The notes under the pieces are model-generated. The model was given only the letters and a program-made list of their open reading frames with translations. It did not search any database and was not told the origin of the DNA. A stretch of DNA of 64,000 nt from Micromonospora sp. LH3U1 (GTDB lineage Bacteria; Actinomycetota; Actinomycetes; Mycobacteriales; Micromonosporaceae), in NCBI RefSeq assembly GCF_028475105.1, contig NZ_CP116936.1, positions 2,108,001-2,172,000 of the forward strand. Direction: 5' to 3'. This document shows positions 54,864-62,518 of this stretch, piece by piece; the first letter of the stretch is position 1, and each line of letters begins with the position of its first letter. A program made the translations under genes and the position numbers.

Positions 54864-54985
54864 AGGCGGCCCGCCGGTGGTGAGCCCGACTCGGGCGACG
54901 CTCGCCGGTAACCCGTCAGCGCGATGAGATCGCGCCGCCGGATCGAGGCGATGCGTCGCCCGGCCCCGCACCGTGTGCTGCGGCG

Positions 54986-56299
54986 TCAGGGCTTCGTCTG
55001 GCCGAGCAGCCAGCGCAGGATGCTGCTGTCCTCGTAGGTCGGGCCGAACGCCGCGTGGTAGTCCGGCGACGAGAACGCCCCGTCGGCGTACTCGGTGTAG
55101 CGAACGAGGTCAGCGGCCTGCTCCGGGCTCTTGCCCCGGGCCTCGTACGCCTGCCGCAGCAGTGTCGTGGAGTTCCTCGCGCCCGAGACGTTGAGGAGGT
55201 GATCGTGTTCGCCGTGCGTGATCCAGACCGGCACTTCCGCCGTCGCGATGGCGGTTGCCTGCGTGGCGTTGACCGGGAAGCCGCCGGTCACCAGCCCGCC
55301 GGCGAACAGGTCCGGCCGCTTGGCGAACGCCGCCCACAGCAGCTGGGAGCCGTACGACACCGTGGTCGCGTACACCCGGTCGGTGTCCACGGCGAACTGG
55401 CCGACGAACTGGTCGAGCAGCTTGATCAGCAGGTCGGCCTCGGCGGCCCCACCGACACGCTGATGCTGGGGCGCCAGGACGATCACGTCCTCGGAGGTGC
55501 CGGTCCAGCGTGGTTGGAGCCATGCGGTCGCCGGGATGTCGGCGGCGAGTTGGACACCGAGGTTGTCGCCGTCCCAGCCCATCCCGTGGCCGGGGAGCAC
55601 GACCATGAGCGGGTACTTGCGGCCGGGCTGGTAGTTCTTCGGCAGGTGGTAGTGGTACGGCAGCACCATCCCGCCACTGAGGAATGAGCCGTAGGTGAAC
55701 TCGTCGACCAGTTGGTTGACGGGCTTCTCGGTGACCGGACGGGACTCGCGTGGGGTGGCCCTGGCGAGCACCGGCCCCTTGCCGGACCCGCGGCCGGGCT
55801 GGCCGTGAACGTCCTTGCGTTGCACCACCCGGGTCGGCAGCTCGGGATTGACCTTCACGGTGCAGAGGAAGGTCGGGCACTTGGAGACGATGACCGTCGA
55901 GCCGCCCGTGTCGGCGGGGTCGAGCTCCACGATGACGTACCTGCCCGGTGCCGACCGATGGTCGGTGCGCGTGCCCGGTACGCCGTTGGTGTAGGTGTGT
56001 GTGATGGTCCGGTCGGCGAGCTTCGGCAGGTCCTCGATGGGGTTGAATCGGAAGTTGTAGATGGTGTCGGTCACCGAGAACGTGGCGGTGTCGAGGGTGC
56101 GGGGATTGACCGCCGTGCCGTACTCGATCGCCACCGCGGAGACCTTCTGACCGTACGTGTAGACGGTGGTGATCGGGGTGATGCTGCGGATGCCGTCGCC
56201 AGTGCCCTGGCTGCCGTTCGCGCTGCCGTAGGCCGTGCCGGAGGCGCCGGCCAGAACGAGGGCGGCGACGAGCGGAGTCAGTCCTTTTCGCAGTCTCAT
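54986..56299 (-). CDS. Secreted alpha/beta hydrolase esterase (PHB-depolymerase/prolyl-oligopeptidase-like)
   Basis: 437 aa. Signal peptide 1-~24. Residues ~35-150 are an Ig-like N-terminal domain (TTVYTYGQKVSAVAIEYGTA, YVIVELDPADTGGSTVIVSK). Catalytic domain from about 205: YPLMVVLPGHGMGWDGDNLG, nucleophile region YATTVSYGSQLL, acid and His in WITHGEHDHLLNV and a late GAF/YHAAFG region. This resembles peptidase-like/PHB depolymerase-type extracellular esterases. The LacI regulon B operator lies 62 bp upstream, so it is probably induced with the importer and family VIII esterase. Confidence 0.83.
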   Translation of the reverse strand: MRLRKGLTPLVAALVLAGASGTAYGSANGSQGTGDGIRSITPITTVYTYGQKVSAVAIEYGTAVNPRTLDTATFSVTDTIYNFRFNPIEDLPKLADRTITHTYTNGVPGTRTDHRSAPGRYVIVELDPADTGGSTVIVSKCPTFLCTVKVNPELPTRVVQRKDVHGQPGRGSGKGPVLARATPRESRPVTEKPVNQLVDEFTYGSFLSGGMVLPYHYHLPKNYQPGRKYPLMVVLPGHGMGWDGDNLGVQLAADIPATAWLQPRWTGTSEDVIVLAPQHQRVGGAAEADLLIKLLDQFVGQFAVDTDRVYATTVSYGSQLLWAAFAKRPDLFAGGLVTGGFPVNATQATAIATAEVPVWITHGEHDHLLNVSGARNSTTLLRQAYEARGKSPEQAADLVRYTEYADGAFSSPDYHAAFGPTYEDSSILRWLLGQTKP

Positions 56300-56795
56300 G
56301 CGAGTCCTTTCTCGGGACGGTCGCTCAGTCAGCGATCTCCGGGGGAGGGTCGGGGCGGTCGCTAAACTGATTTAGCAGAGCATCGATGGCGGGTCCGGCC
56401 GTGTCAATACCGAACCGGCAACAGGCCGGAAACCTGGCGTACGGGTCCCCGGACGGCCCTGCCCGGCTTCAGTGGGATGCACTGACTGTCCCGTGAGCAC
56501 TGCAAAAAACCTGCAAGCGCTAACCCTTGCCTTCGGGGAAACCGCTTTCCTACCATTGCGTTACATCGATGTTTCATTCACGAGCCGGGCGATCGCACAT
56601 CGAGCAACGCCGCCGGGGGCGGGCCGCCTGCGTGGCGAATCCCTGCGCCTACCAGGGCGAGAGAGATGCCGGGAGATTTTCGGCGATTGATGAGCGTCAA
56701 TTCCTGAGTGGTCGAGAGTGTTCCCGACCGATCAGGCGTGCGGTCGCAAGGACCGCCACAGGCAAACGACCTTTCGAATGCGAAGGTGAGGCGAG
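56300..56795. promoter_or_regulatory. 496-bp divergent region between the secreted esterase and the pectate lyase
   Basis: Contains the regulon B operator at 56361-56376. On the lyase side it contains GGAAA-CCGC-TTTCC (56537-56550) and the palindrome ACATCGATGT (56563-56572), candidate sites for another regulator. No gene recognised. Confidence 0.5.
56361..56376. promoter_or_regulatory. LacI-type operator (regulon B, copy 3, GCTAAACTGATTTAGC)
   Basis: Exact reverse complement of the 50237-50252 site, 62 bp upstream of the secreted esterase start. Confidence 0.78.
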
Positions 56796-58349
56796 ATGAG
56801 ACGACCAGTCGCGTTGCGACTTCAGGCAGCACTGGGCACGGCAGCCGTTGGGATCGCGATCGGGGTGGCCCTGCCGACCCCCCAGGCGTCGGCGGCGGCC
56901 GGCAGCGCCACCGGCTACGCCACCCAGAACGGCGGGACCACCGGCGGCGCGGGCGGGCAGACGGTACGGGCCACCACCGGAACAGCGATCCATGCGGCGC
57001 TGTGCGGTCGGGCCAGCAGCAGCACCCCGATCACCATCGAGGTCACCGGGACCATCAACCACGGCAACACCAGCAAGGTGTCGGGTTCGAGCTGTAACAC
57101 CGCAGCGGGCGTGATCGAGCTCAAGCAGATCAGCAACGTCACCATCATCGGGGTCGGCAGTGGAGCCGTCTTCGACCAGCTCGGCATCCACATCCGCGAC
57201 TCCAGCAACATCATCATCCAGAACGTGACCGTCCGGAACGTCAAGAAGTCGGGCTCGCCCACCTCCAACGGTGGGGACGCCATCGGTATGGAGAGCACGG
57301 TCCGCAACGTCTGGGTCGATCACGTCACCCTGGAGGCCTCTGGCGGGGAGTCGGAGGGGTACGACGGCCTCTTCGACATGAAGGACAACACCCAGTACGT
57401 GACGCTGTCCTACAGCATCCTGCGCAACTCTGGTCGCGGCGGCCTCGTCGGGTCCAGCGAGAGCGACCTCTCGAACGGCTTCATCACGTACCACCACAAC
57501 CTCTACGAGAACATCGACTCCCGTACGCCGCTGCTACGCGGCGGCACGGCCCACATCTACAACAACCACTACGTGAGCCTGCACGAGTCCGGCATCAACT
57601 CCCGGGCCGGGGCCAAGGCCAAGGTGGAGAACAACTACTTCCGCGACTCCAAGGACGTCCTCGGCACCTTCTACACCAACGAGCGCGGCTACTGGCAGGT
57701 CAGCGGCAACGTCTTCGACAACGTGACCTGGTCCACCGCCGGCAGTGAGAACTACCCTGCCGGCCCCAACCCGACGTCCAACACCACCGTCAGCATCCCG
57801 TACTCGTACACCCTCGACGGGGCGAGCTGCGTGCCGGACATCGTTCGTCAGACGGTGGGCGCCAACACGGGCCTGAAGGTTTCGAACGGCAGTTGCTCGC
57901 CGCAGACCCCGCCGCCCACCACGCCCCCGCCGACCACGCCCCCGCCCACCACGCCACCGCCGACGACCACCCCGCCGCCCAGTGGGACCAACCTCAGTCT
58001 CAGCGCCGGTGCCGACGGCTCCAGCAAGGCCAGCGGGACGAGCTACGGCAACGTGAAGGACGGCAGCCTCAGCACCTACTGGTCGCCGGCCGGATCGACC
58101 GGATCGATCTCGATCAAGTGGGGCTCCGCCACCCGGGTGTCCCGAGTGATCATCCGCGAGCCGTCGGGAACCCAGGGTTCCATCGGGTCCTGGCAGCTCG
58201 TCAACCACGACACCGGGGGCGTCCTGGCCTCCGGTAGTGGCGCGGGCTCCATCAGCTTCTCCGCGACGTCGCTGACCAAGATCACCTTCAAGATCGACAG
58301 CTCCGGCGGTTCGCCACGAGTCGGTGAGTTCGAGACGTACGCCAGCTAG
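56796..58349 (+). CDS. Secreted PL1 pectate lyase with C-terminal discoidin-like domain
   Basis: 517 aa. Signal peptide 1-~33. PL1 beta-helix at about 36-365 with the calcium/pectate signatures NVWVDHVTLEA, YDGLFDMKDNTQYVTLSYSI, NGFITYHHNLYENIDS, and the catalytic-Arg motif SRTPLLRGGTAHIYNNHY. A TTPPP-repeat linker (about 370-390) leads to a C-terminal F5/8C-like domain (about 395-517; KDGSLSTYWSPAGSTGSIS). It cleaves de-esterified homogalacturonan by beta-elimination and needs Ca2+. Confidence 0.92.
   Translation: MRRPVALRLQAALGTAAVGIAIGVALPTPQASAAAGSATGYATQNGGTTGGAGGQTVRATTGTAIHAALCGRASSSTPITIEVTGTINHGNTSKVSGSSCNTAAGVIELKQISNVTIIGVGSGAVFDQLGIHIRDSSNIIIQNVTVRNVKKSGSPTSNGGDAIGMESTVRNVWVDHVTLEASGGESEGYDGLFDMKDNTQYVTLSYSILRNSGRGGLVGSSESDLSNGFITYHHNLYENIDSRTPLLRGGTAHIYNNHYVSLHESGINSRAGAKAKVENNYFRDSKDVLGTFYTNERGYWQVSGNVFDNVTWSTAGSENYPAGPNPTSNTTVSIPYSYTLDGASCVPDIVRQTVGANTGLKVSNGSCSPQTPPPTTPPPTTPPPTTPPPTTTPPPSGTNLSLSAGADGSSKASGTSYGNVKDGSLSTYWSPAGSTGSISIKWGSATRVSRVIIREPSGTQGSIGSWQLVNHDTGGVLASGSGAGSISFSATSLTKITFKIDSSGGSPRVGEFETYAS
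57906..57980 (+). repeat. 15-bp tandem repeat encoding a TTPPP linker
   Basis: About five imperfect ACCACGCCCCCGCCG-type units in the pectate lyase gene, like the array in the CE1-CBM2 gene. Confidence 0.8.
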
Positions 58350-58356
58350 CAGCCGG

Positions 58357-58395
58357 CGCGGGCGGGAGCGGCAGACACTGTCGCTCCCGCCCGCG
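58357..58395. terminator. Bidirectional hairpin between convergent genes
   Basis: 14-bp perfect stem CGCGGGCGGGAGCG (58357-58370) / CGCTCCCGCCCGCG (58382-58395), 11-nt loop, between the pectate lyase and the superoxide dismutase gene. Confidence 0.75.
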
Positions 58396-58468
58396 TGCGC
58401 GATGCCATGCGGTCCTTTTGAAACGCGGTGTGCCGAACCGGGCGGCACGCACCAGCCGGTTCCGCGGA

Positions 58469-58873
58469 TCAGCTCTGCTTCGTCTCCCAGAAGATCTTCG
58501 AGATCTCCTCGATCTTCTCGAGAAGTCGCTCCGCGACCGCCGGGTCGGCGGATCCCTTCGCGCCGCCGGCGCCGGCCAGCTTGGTGGCCTCGTTGAAGAG
58601 GCCGTGCAGCTGGGGGTACTTCTCGAAGTGCGGTGCCTTGAAGTAGTCGGTCCACAGGACCCAGAGGTGGTGCTTGACCAGCTCGGCGCGCTGCTCCTTG
58701 ATGAGCAGCGATCGGGTCCGGAACTCCGGATCGTTGCTGGCCTGGTACTTCTCAGAGATCGCCTTGATTGACTCGGCCTCGATGCGGGCCTGCGCCGGGT
58801 CGTAGACGCCGCAGGGGAGATCGCAGTGTGCGCTCACAACGGTGCGCGGGCGGAGAACGCGTGGCAGGTACAT
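58469..58873 (-). CDS. sodN: Nickel-containing superoxide dismutase
   Basis: 134 aa. After a 15-residue leader the mature protein would start at His16 of the Ni-hook (HCDLPCGVYDP), whose N-terminal amine, His, Cys17 and Cys21 bind nickel. The helical body (IEAESIKAISEKYQASNDPE, LVKHHLWVLWTDYFKAPHFE) matches SodN, which dismutates superoxide in the cytoplasm. The usual maturation protease gene sodX is not beside it in this window. Ends with AERLLEKIEEISKIFWETK as in the family. Confidence 0.95.
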   Translation of the reverse strand: MYLPRVLRPRTVVSAHCDLPCGVYDPAQARIEAESIKAISEKYQASNDPEFRTRSLLIKEQRAELVKHHLWVLWTDYFKAPHFEKYPQLHGLFNEATKLAGAGGAKGSADPAVAERLLEKIEEISKIFWETKQS

Positions 58874-59029
58874 CAGAATCCTTCCGAGAACAGTGCTGAG
58901 GTGACGAGCTTCTGGGCGTGACAGCTCGGCTGCCGGTCCGTCTCCCGAGCCGCTACGTGATCCACAACGGGACGCTAGGACCTGAACCGCACTTCATGTC
59001 AAGCGCCGCGACCGCTGACTCATGCTCAT
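58874..59029. promoter_or_regulatory. Intergenic region upstream of sodN
   Basis: 156 bp, should include the sodN promoter. In streptomycetes sodN is repressed by Nur; no clear Nur box was identified here. Confidence 0.4.
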
Positions 59030-59704
59030 TCAGCGAGACTGCGCGTGCCGAGCCAGTCTGGCCAGGAGTGTGTCCAGGGAGAGATCCGCCGCGCTGCGCA
59101 GCACAAGGTCCGCGGCCGTGAAGCGGGCGTGGTCCGCGTGGGGGTTCGGCACCGCGACGCAGCGAAGCCCAGCGGCCTGCGCCGCCGCCACGCCGTGAGC
59201 GGTGTCCTCGAACGCGACCGCCTGATCCGCGGGCAGCCCGAGCCGATCCAGCGCCAACAGGTAGACCGCTGGATCCGGCTTGTGCGCGGGCACCTCCTCG
59301 CCGGTGGCCAGCACCTCGAACCGCGCCCGCAGCCCCGCCCGGACCAGCAGGGCACCGACGTGGGTGATCGGGGAGCTGCTCGCCACCGCGAGCCGCAGCC
59401 CCAGCTCCGTGGCCCGGTCCAACCACCCGACAATGCCGGGAGCGGGCTTCAGCGCCGAGTTCAGTTCCGCTCGGTACGCCATCCGCAGCGCATGGCTGGA
59501 CGTGCGGTCGTAGGCCGGCCCGACCGCCGCTTGGAGCGCCGTGTACCGAGCCTCGTTCGCGTCGCCGCCGTGGTCGGCGAAGAAACCCGTCGGGTCGAGC
59601 TGCAGGCCGTGCCGCCGCCACTCCCAACGCCAGCTCTCCAGCAGCGTGGTCTCCGTGTCCATCAGCAGACCGTCGAAGTCGAGGATCAGCGCCTTGGTCG
59701 TCAC
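59030..59704 (-). CDS. HAD-superfamily sugar phosphatase/phosphoglucomutase-like
   Basis: 224 aa. Motif I ALILDFDGLLMDTETT (complete DxD), motif II VASSSPITH, motif III Lys in PAHKPDPAVYLLALDRLG, motif IV AFEDTAHGVAAAQAAGL. This is the beta-phosphoglucomutase/2-deoxyglucose-6-phosphatase subgroup. Cytoplasmic. Substrate unknown, possibly sugar phosphates. Confidence 0.9.
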   Translation of the reverse strand: MTTKALILDFDGLLMDTETTLLESWRWEWRRHGLQLDPTGFFADHGGDANEARYTALQAAVGPAYDRTSSHALRMAYRAELNSALKPAPGIVGWLDRATELGLRLAVASSSPITHVGALLVRAGLRARFEVLATGEEVPAHKPDPAVYLLALDRLGLPADQAVAFEDTAHGVAAAQAAGLRCVAVPNPHADHARFTAADLVLRSAADLSLDTLLARLARHAQSR

Positions 59705-59768
59705 AGCGGCCAGTATCCGGTCCTGGCCGCCGCGTGTGCCAGCTGCTCTGGTGGTCGGACGGCGGGCC

Positions 59769-60575
59769 TCAATCCCTCCTGGCGCGCTGTTTGCGGATGA
59801 GAGTCAGCAGCGCGGCATGCGTCCGCTCGTCCGCGGCCACGACGAGTCCGTCCCCACCCGCGTGCAGCGGCTGGCCGTCGATCCCGGTGACCACACAACC
59901 GGCCGCCTGACAGAGGGCGATTCCGGCCGCGAAGTGGACACTGTCGCGCAGGTGGTGGCCATCCGTGACGTAGGCGGCGCGGCGACCGGCGGCGACCCAG
60001 GCCACGGCCAGGCTGGTGGAGACCACGCGCGGTCGGAACTGTTCGATGAAGCCGTCGTCAGCCAGCAGGTGGGCGGCCAGGAAGACGCTCCTGTTGGGGA
60101 ACGGCGGGTCAAGATTGACGTCGATCAGCGTCGACTCGGCCGACGGGGCGAGTCGCTCGTCCTCCCCGGCGCGCCGGACAAACGCGGCGATGCCGTCGGT
60201 CCAGAACACCTCGTTGGTGAACGGGTCCGCCGAGGCGGCCACGGTGACGGGTGTCCCGGTTCGCAGGGCGACGTTGACGGAGGCCAGCATGGTCCGCGCG
60301 GCATAGTTCAACGTCCCGCACAGCGGGTCGACCAGCCACATACGTCCGTTGCCGCCGGTGCCTGTCCGCCCGCTCTCCTCACCCAGCACGACGTCGTCGG
60401 GACGCGCCGCGCGCAGGACGTCGAGGACGGCCTTCTCAGCCTCGACGTCGGCGGTGGTGGCGAAGTCGCCAGCGGTCTTCATGAAGCGCGTCAGCGACGT
60501 TCCGTATTGAGAGCGGACAACTGCGGCTCCGGCTTCCGCCGCTTCGATGGCCAGTGCATGGTCTGTGATCGACAT
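59769..60575 (-). CDS. Inositol-monophosphatase-family protein with altered metal site
   Basis: 268 aa. The fold is clear: TTADVEAEKAVLDVL, GEESG (Glu66/67), MWLVDPLCGTLNYA. In typical members the segment is DPxDGTxNF; here the second metal-ligand Asp is Cys86. The later WDxxAG motif also reads VHFAAG (His214), losing its Asp. The first Asp (Asp83) is kept. So metal binding is probably changed and either another substrate is used or activity is lost. This variant may be a recognised actinobacterial subgroup. 64 bp upstream of the HAD gene, same strand. Confidence 0.82.
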   Translation of the reverse strand: MSITDHALAIEAAEAGAAVVRSQYGTSLTRFMKTAGDFATTADVEAEKAVLDVLRAARPDDVVLGEESGRTGTGGNGRMWLVDPLCGTLNYAARTMLASVNVALRTGTPVTVAASADPFTNEVFWTDGIAAFVRRAGEDERLAPSAESTLIDVNLDPPFPNRSVFLAAHLLADDGFIEQFRPRVVSTSLAVAWVAAGRRAAYVTDGHHLRDSVHFAAGIALCQAAGCVVTGIDGQPLHAGGDGLVVAADERTHAALLTLIRKQRARRD

Positions 60576-60597
60576 GCACGAACCATAGGAGCCGCGC

Positions 60598-61047
60598 TCA
60601 GGACACCGCAGCCCGCACCAGTTCGATGACCTTCTTCTCCACCGTGGGGCTCCACGTCTGCAGCGCGTACGCCACCGGCCACAGGTCCCCGTCGTCGAGG
60701 TTGGCCGCGTCCTGGAAGCCCAGGGTCGAATACCGGTAGTTGAATTTGCCGGAGTCCTGGAAGAACACCACGATCTTGCCGTCCGCGTTCGCGTAGGCGG
60801 GCATTCCGTACCAGGTCTTCGGCGACAGATCCGGAGCGGCAGCGGTCACCGCCACGTGGACGCGCTCGGCGAGCGCACGATCCTCCGGCTCCATCTGCGC
60901 GATCCTGTCGAGGATCGCCTGCAGCCCGTCGGCCTTCTTGGCACCCTTCTTGCCCTCGGCGCGCAGTTCGGTGGCGCGCTCCTTCATCGCGGCGCGCTCC
61001 TCGGGGCTGAAACCGTCGGACTCGGTCGTGGAGGTCTTCGCGGGCAT
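60598..61047 (-). CDS. DUF1801-domain protein (YdhG-like)
   Basis: 149 aa. N-terminal Lys/Ala/Glu-rich helix (SPEERAAMKERATELRAEGK), then the DUF1801 fold with VHVAVTAAAPDLSPKTWYGM, PAYANADGKIVVFFQDSGKF. Some homologues are annotated as iron chaperones or alginate-related, but function is not established. Single gene, possibly co-transcribed with the IMPase-like gene downstream (22-bp gap). Confidence 0.85.
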   Translation of the reverse strand: MPAKTSTTESDGFSPEERAAMKERATELRAEGKKGAKKADGLQAILDRIAQMEPEDRALAERVHVAVTAAAPDLSPKTWYGMPAYANADGKIVVFFQDSGKFNYRYSTLGFQDAANLDDGDLWPVAYALQTWSPTVEKKVIELVRAAVS

Positions 61048-61135
61048 TCTCGGGCTCCCTCTCGTTGATCAGGTCCGGCGCAACGCCGGCTACCTGGGAC
61101 AAGGCTAGGCCGGACGACACCCCCGAGCTTCTTGA

Positions 61136-61330
61136 TTCCTGACCGGTCCGGGGAGGGTCTCGGCCTTGGTTCTTCCACCCCCGCGACTTGCTGCGGCGTA
61201 CTTCGACGCCATCGAGATCCTCTGCCGGGTGACCCCGAAGGGCTGGTACGCCGAGCGCGGCACCGCCCGCGCAGCGGTGCGGGATGGCATCGCGGCCGGC
61301 GCGGACGCTGGTGGGGGAGAGGGCCCATGA
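61136..61330 (+). pseudogene. 3' remnant of an unidentified gene
   Basis: An in-frame stretch without a usual start (LPPPRLAAAYFDAIEILCRV, TPKGWYAERGTARAAVRDGI) ends in a TGA (61328-61330) that overlaps the ATG of the next ORF (61327-61329). The ATGA coupling and protein-like sequence suggest the tail of a gene whose 5' part has been lost. Family not identified. Confidence 0.5.
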
Positions 61331-61716
61331 ACTTCAGTGCGAACGTGCGCTCGGCGTTTCGGCGCGGCGAGACCGACGCCGTGGTGCGCATGAGCGAGGC
61401 CGAGATCGAGCGTGCCCAGGCGGCCGGCGACCCGGCGGGCGAGGTGGAGGCCAGGTACAGCCTTGCCAGGGTCGCCATCCGCGGCGGCGACCTGCCGGGC
61501 GGAGACGCCCGAGCCCGGGAGGCCCTTGAGGTCGCACTGCGCTCCGGTGACCGCAGCCTGGAGGAACGGCCGAGGCATGTGCTGGCCGCCGTCGCGCGCA
61601 TGTCTGGCGATCTGCTCGGCGCCCGGGATCTGTACCGGGAGAGCATCGCCCTCAACGAGGCGCGGCGAGGCGTACGCAGAAGGTCAGCTCCTCGAACCGC
61701 GTGCGGCCTTCACTGA
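61327..61716 (+). pseudogene. Truncated TPR-like protein gene
   Basis: 129 aa ORF starting MNFSANVRSAFRRGETDAVV with one clear TPR-type tract (AREALEVALRSGDRSLEERP, HVLAAVARMSGDLLGARDLY, RESIALNEA). After IALNEA the sequence turns to Arg-rich non-homologous residues (RRGVRRRSAPRTACGLH) and ends early, as if a deletion or frameshift removed the remaining repeats. Coupled to the remnant upstream; together they look like a decaying operon. Confidence 0.6.
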
Positions 61717-61756
61717 CGATCGGCGCTGACGCGACGGCCGGATTTCGCCCCTGGAT

Positions 61757-62473
61757 CTAGGCCGCCTCGTGTGCTGTCGAGGCTCGGGCAGAGGCGATGG
61801 TCCGTCCACGCTCGGACTCGGGAAAGCGGTCGAGCATGGCACGCACCTCGTCAGCGCTCACGTTGGCGCCGAACAACTCGCTGCCCGGTTCGAGCCGGAT
61901 GCCCTCGGCGAGAAGGCCGGCGACGACCGGATCGAAGCCGAGCGCGTCCACAAGGGTCGCGACTGTGGTGAGATCAGTGGCGCTGTCGCCAGCGATCGCA
62001 ATGGCCTTGCGGCCCGGTGTTCCCGCTGGCCGCGACTCGTCCTCAAGGTCGTGGTAACCCATGTGGTTGAACGCCTTGACGACGCGCGAGCCAGACAGGA
62101 ATGCCTGGACGATCTCGCTGGACGAGGTACTCGGGTCGGTGAGGTCGTCGCGGATACCGTCGATCTCCCACCAGTAGTTCATGGCGTCGACGACGAGCTT
62201 GCCGTGCAGTGCGTCGGCGGGAACGCTGCGGTACTTGCCCAGTGGAAGGGCGAGGATGACGATGTCGGCGTCGGCTGCCGCGTCGACCGTCGTGGTGGCT
62301 GCTGCCCCGGGGGCGAGCACCTCGACGGTGAGGGCGATCTTCGCCGGGTCGCCGGAGCCGGCGACCAACACCCGGTAGCCGGCGGCGACGGCGAGTCGGG
62401 CGAGCACCGTGCCCACCTTGCCGGCCCCGAGGACACCGAGGGTCTGGGGCCGGCTCCGGTCGTTGTCGTTCAT
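61757..62473 (-). CDS. F420-dependent NADP reductase / NADPH-dependent F420 reductase-like
   Basis: 238 aa. Rossmann motif [20 protein letters not shown], then [49 protein letters not shown], and [20 protein letters not shown]. This is the NADPH-dependent F420 reductase (FNO-like) pattern, transferring hydride between NADP(H) and cofactor F420. Placed next to luciferase-like monooxygenases, which may use F420 or FMN. Confidence 0.87.
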   Translation of the reverse strand: MNDNDRSRPQTLGVLGAGKVGTVLARLAVAAGYRVLVAGSGDPAKIALTVEVLAPGAAATTTVDAAADADIVILALPLGKYRSVPADALHGKLVVDAMNYWWEIDGIRDDLTDPSTSSSEIVQAFLSGSRVVKAFNHMGYHDLEDESRPAGTPGRKAIAIAGDSATDLTTVATLVDALGFDPVVAGLLAEGIRLEPGSELFGANVSADEVRAMLDRFPESERGRTIASARASTAHEAA

Positions 62474-62518
62474 GTCGTCCTTTCGGTCCTGGTCTTGAAG
62501 TGCGCCCGTATGCGCTGG

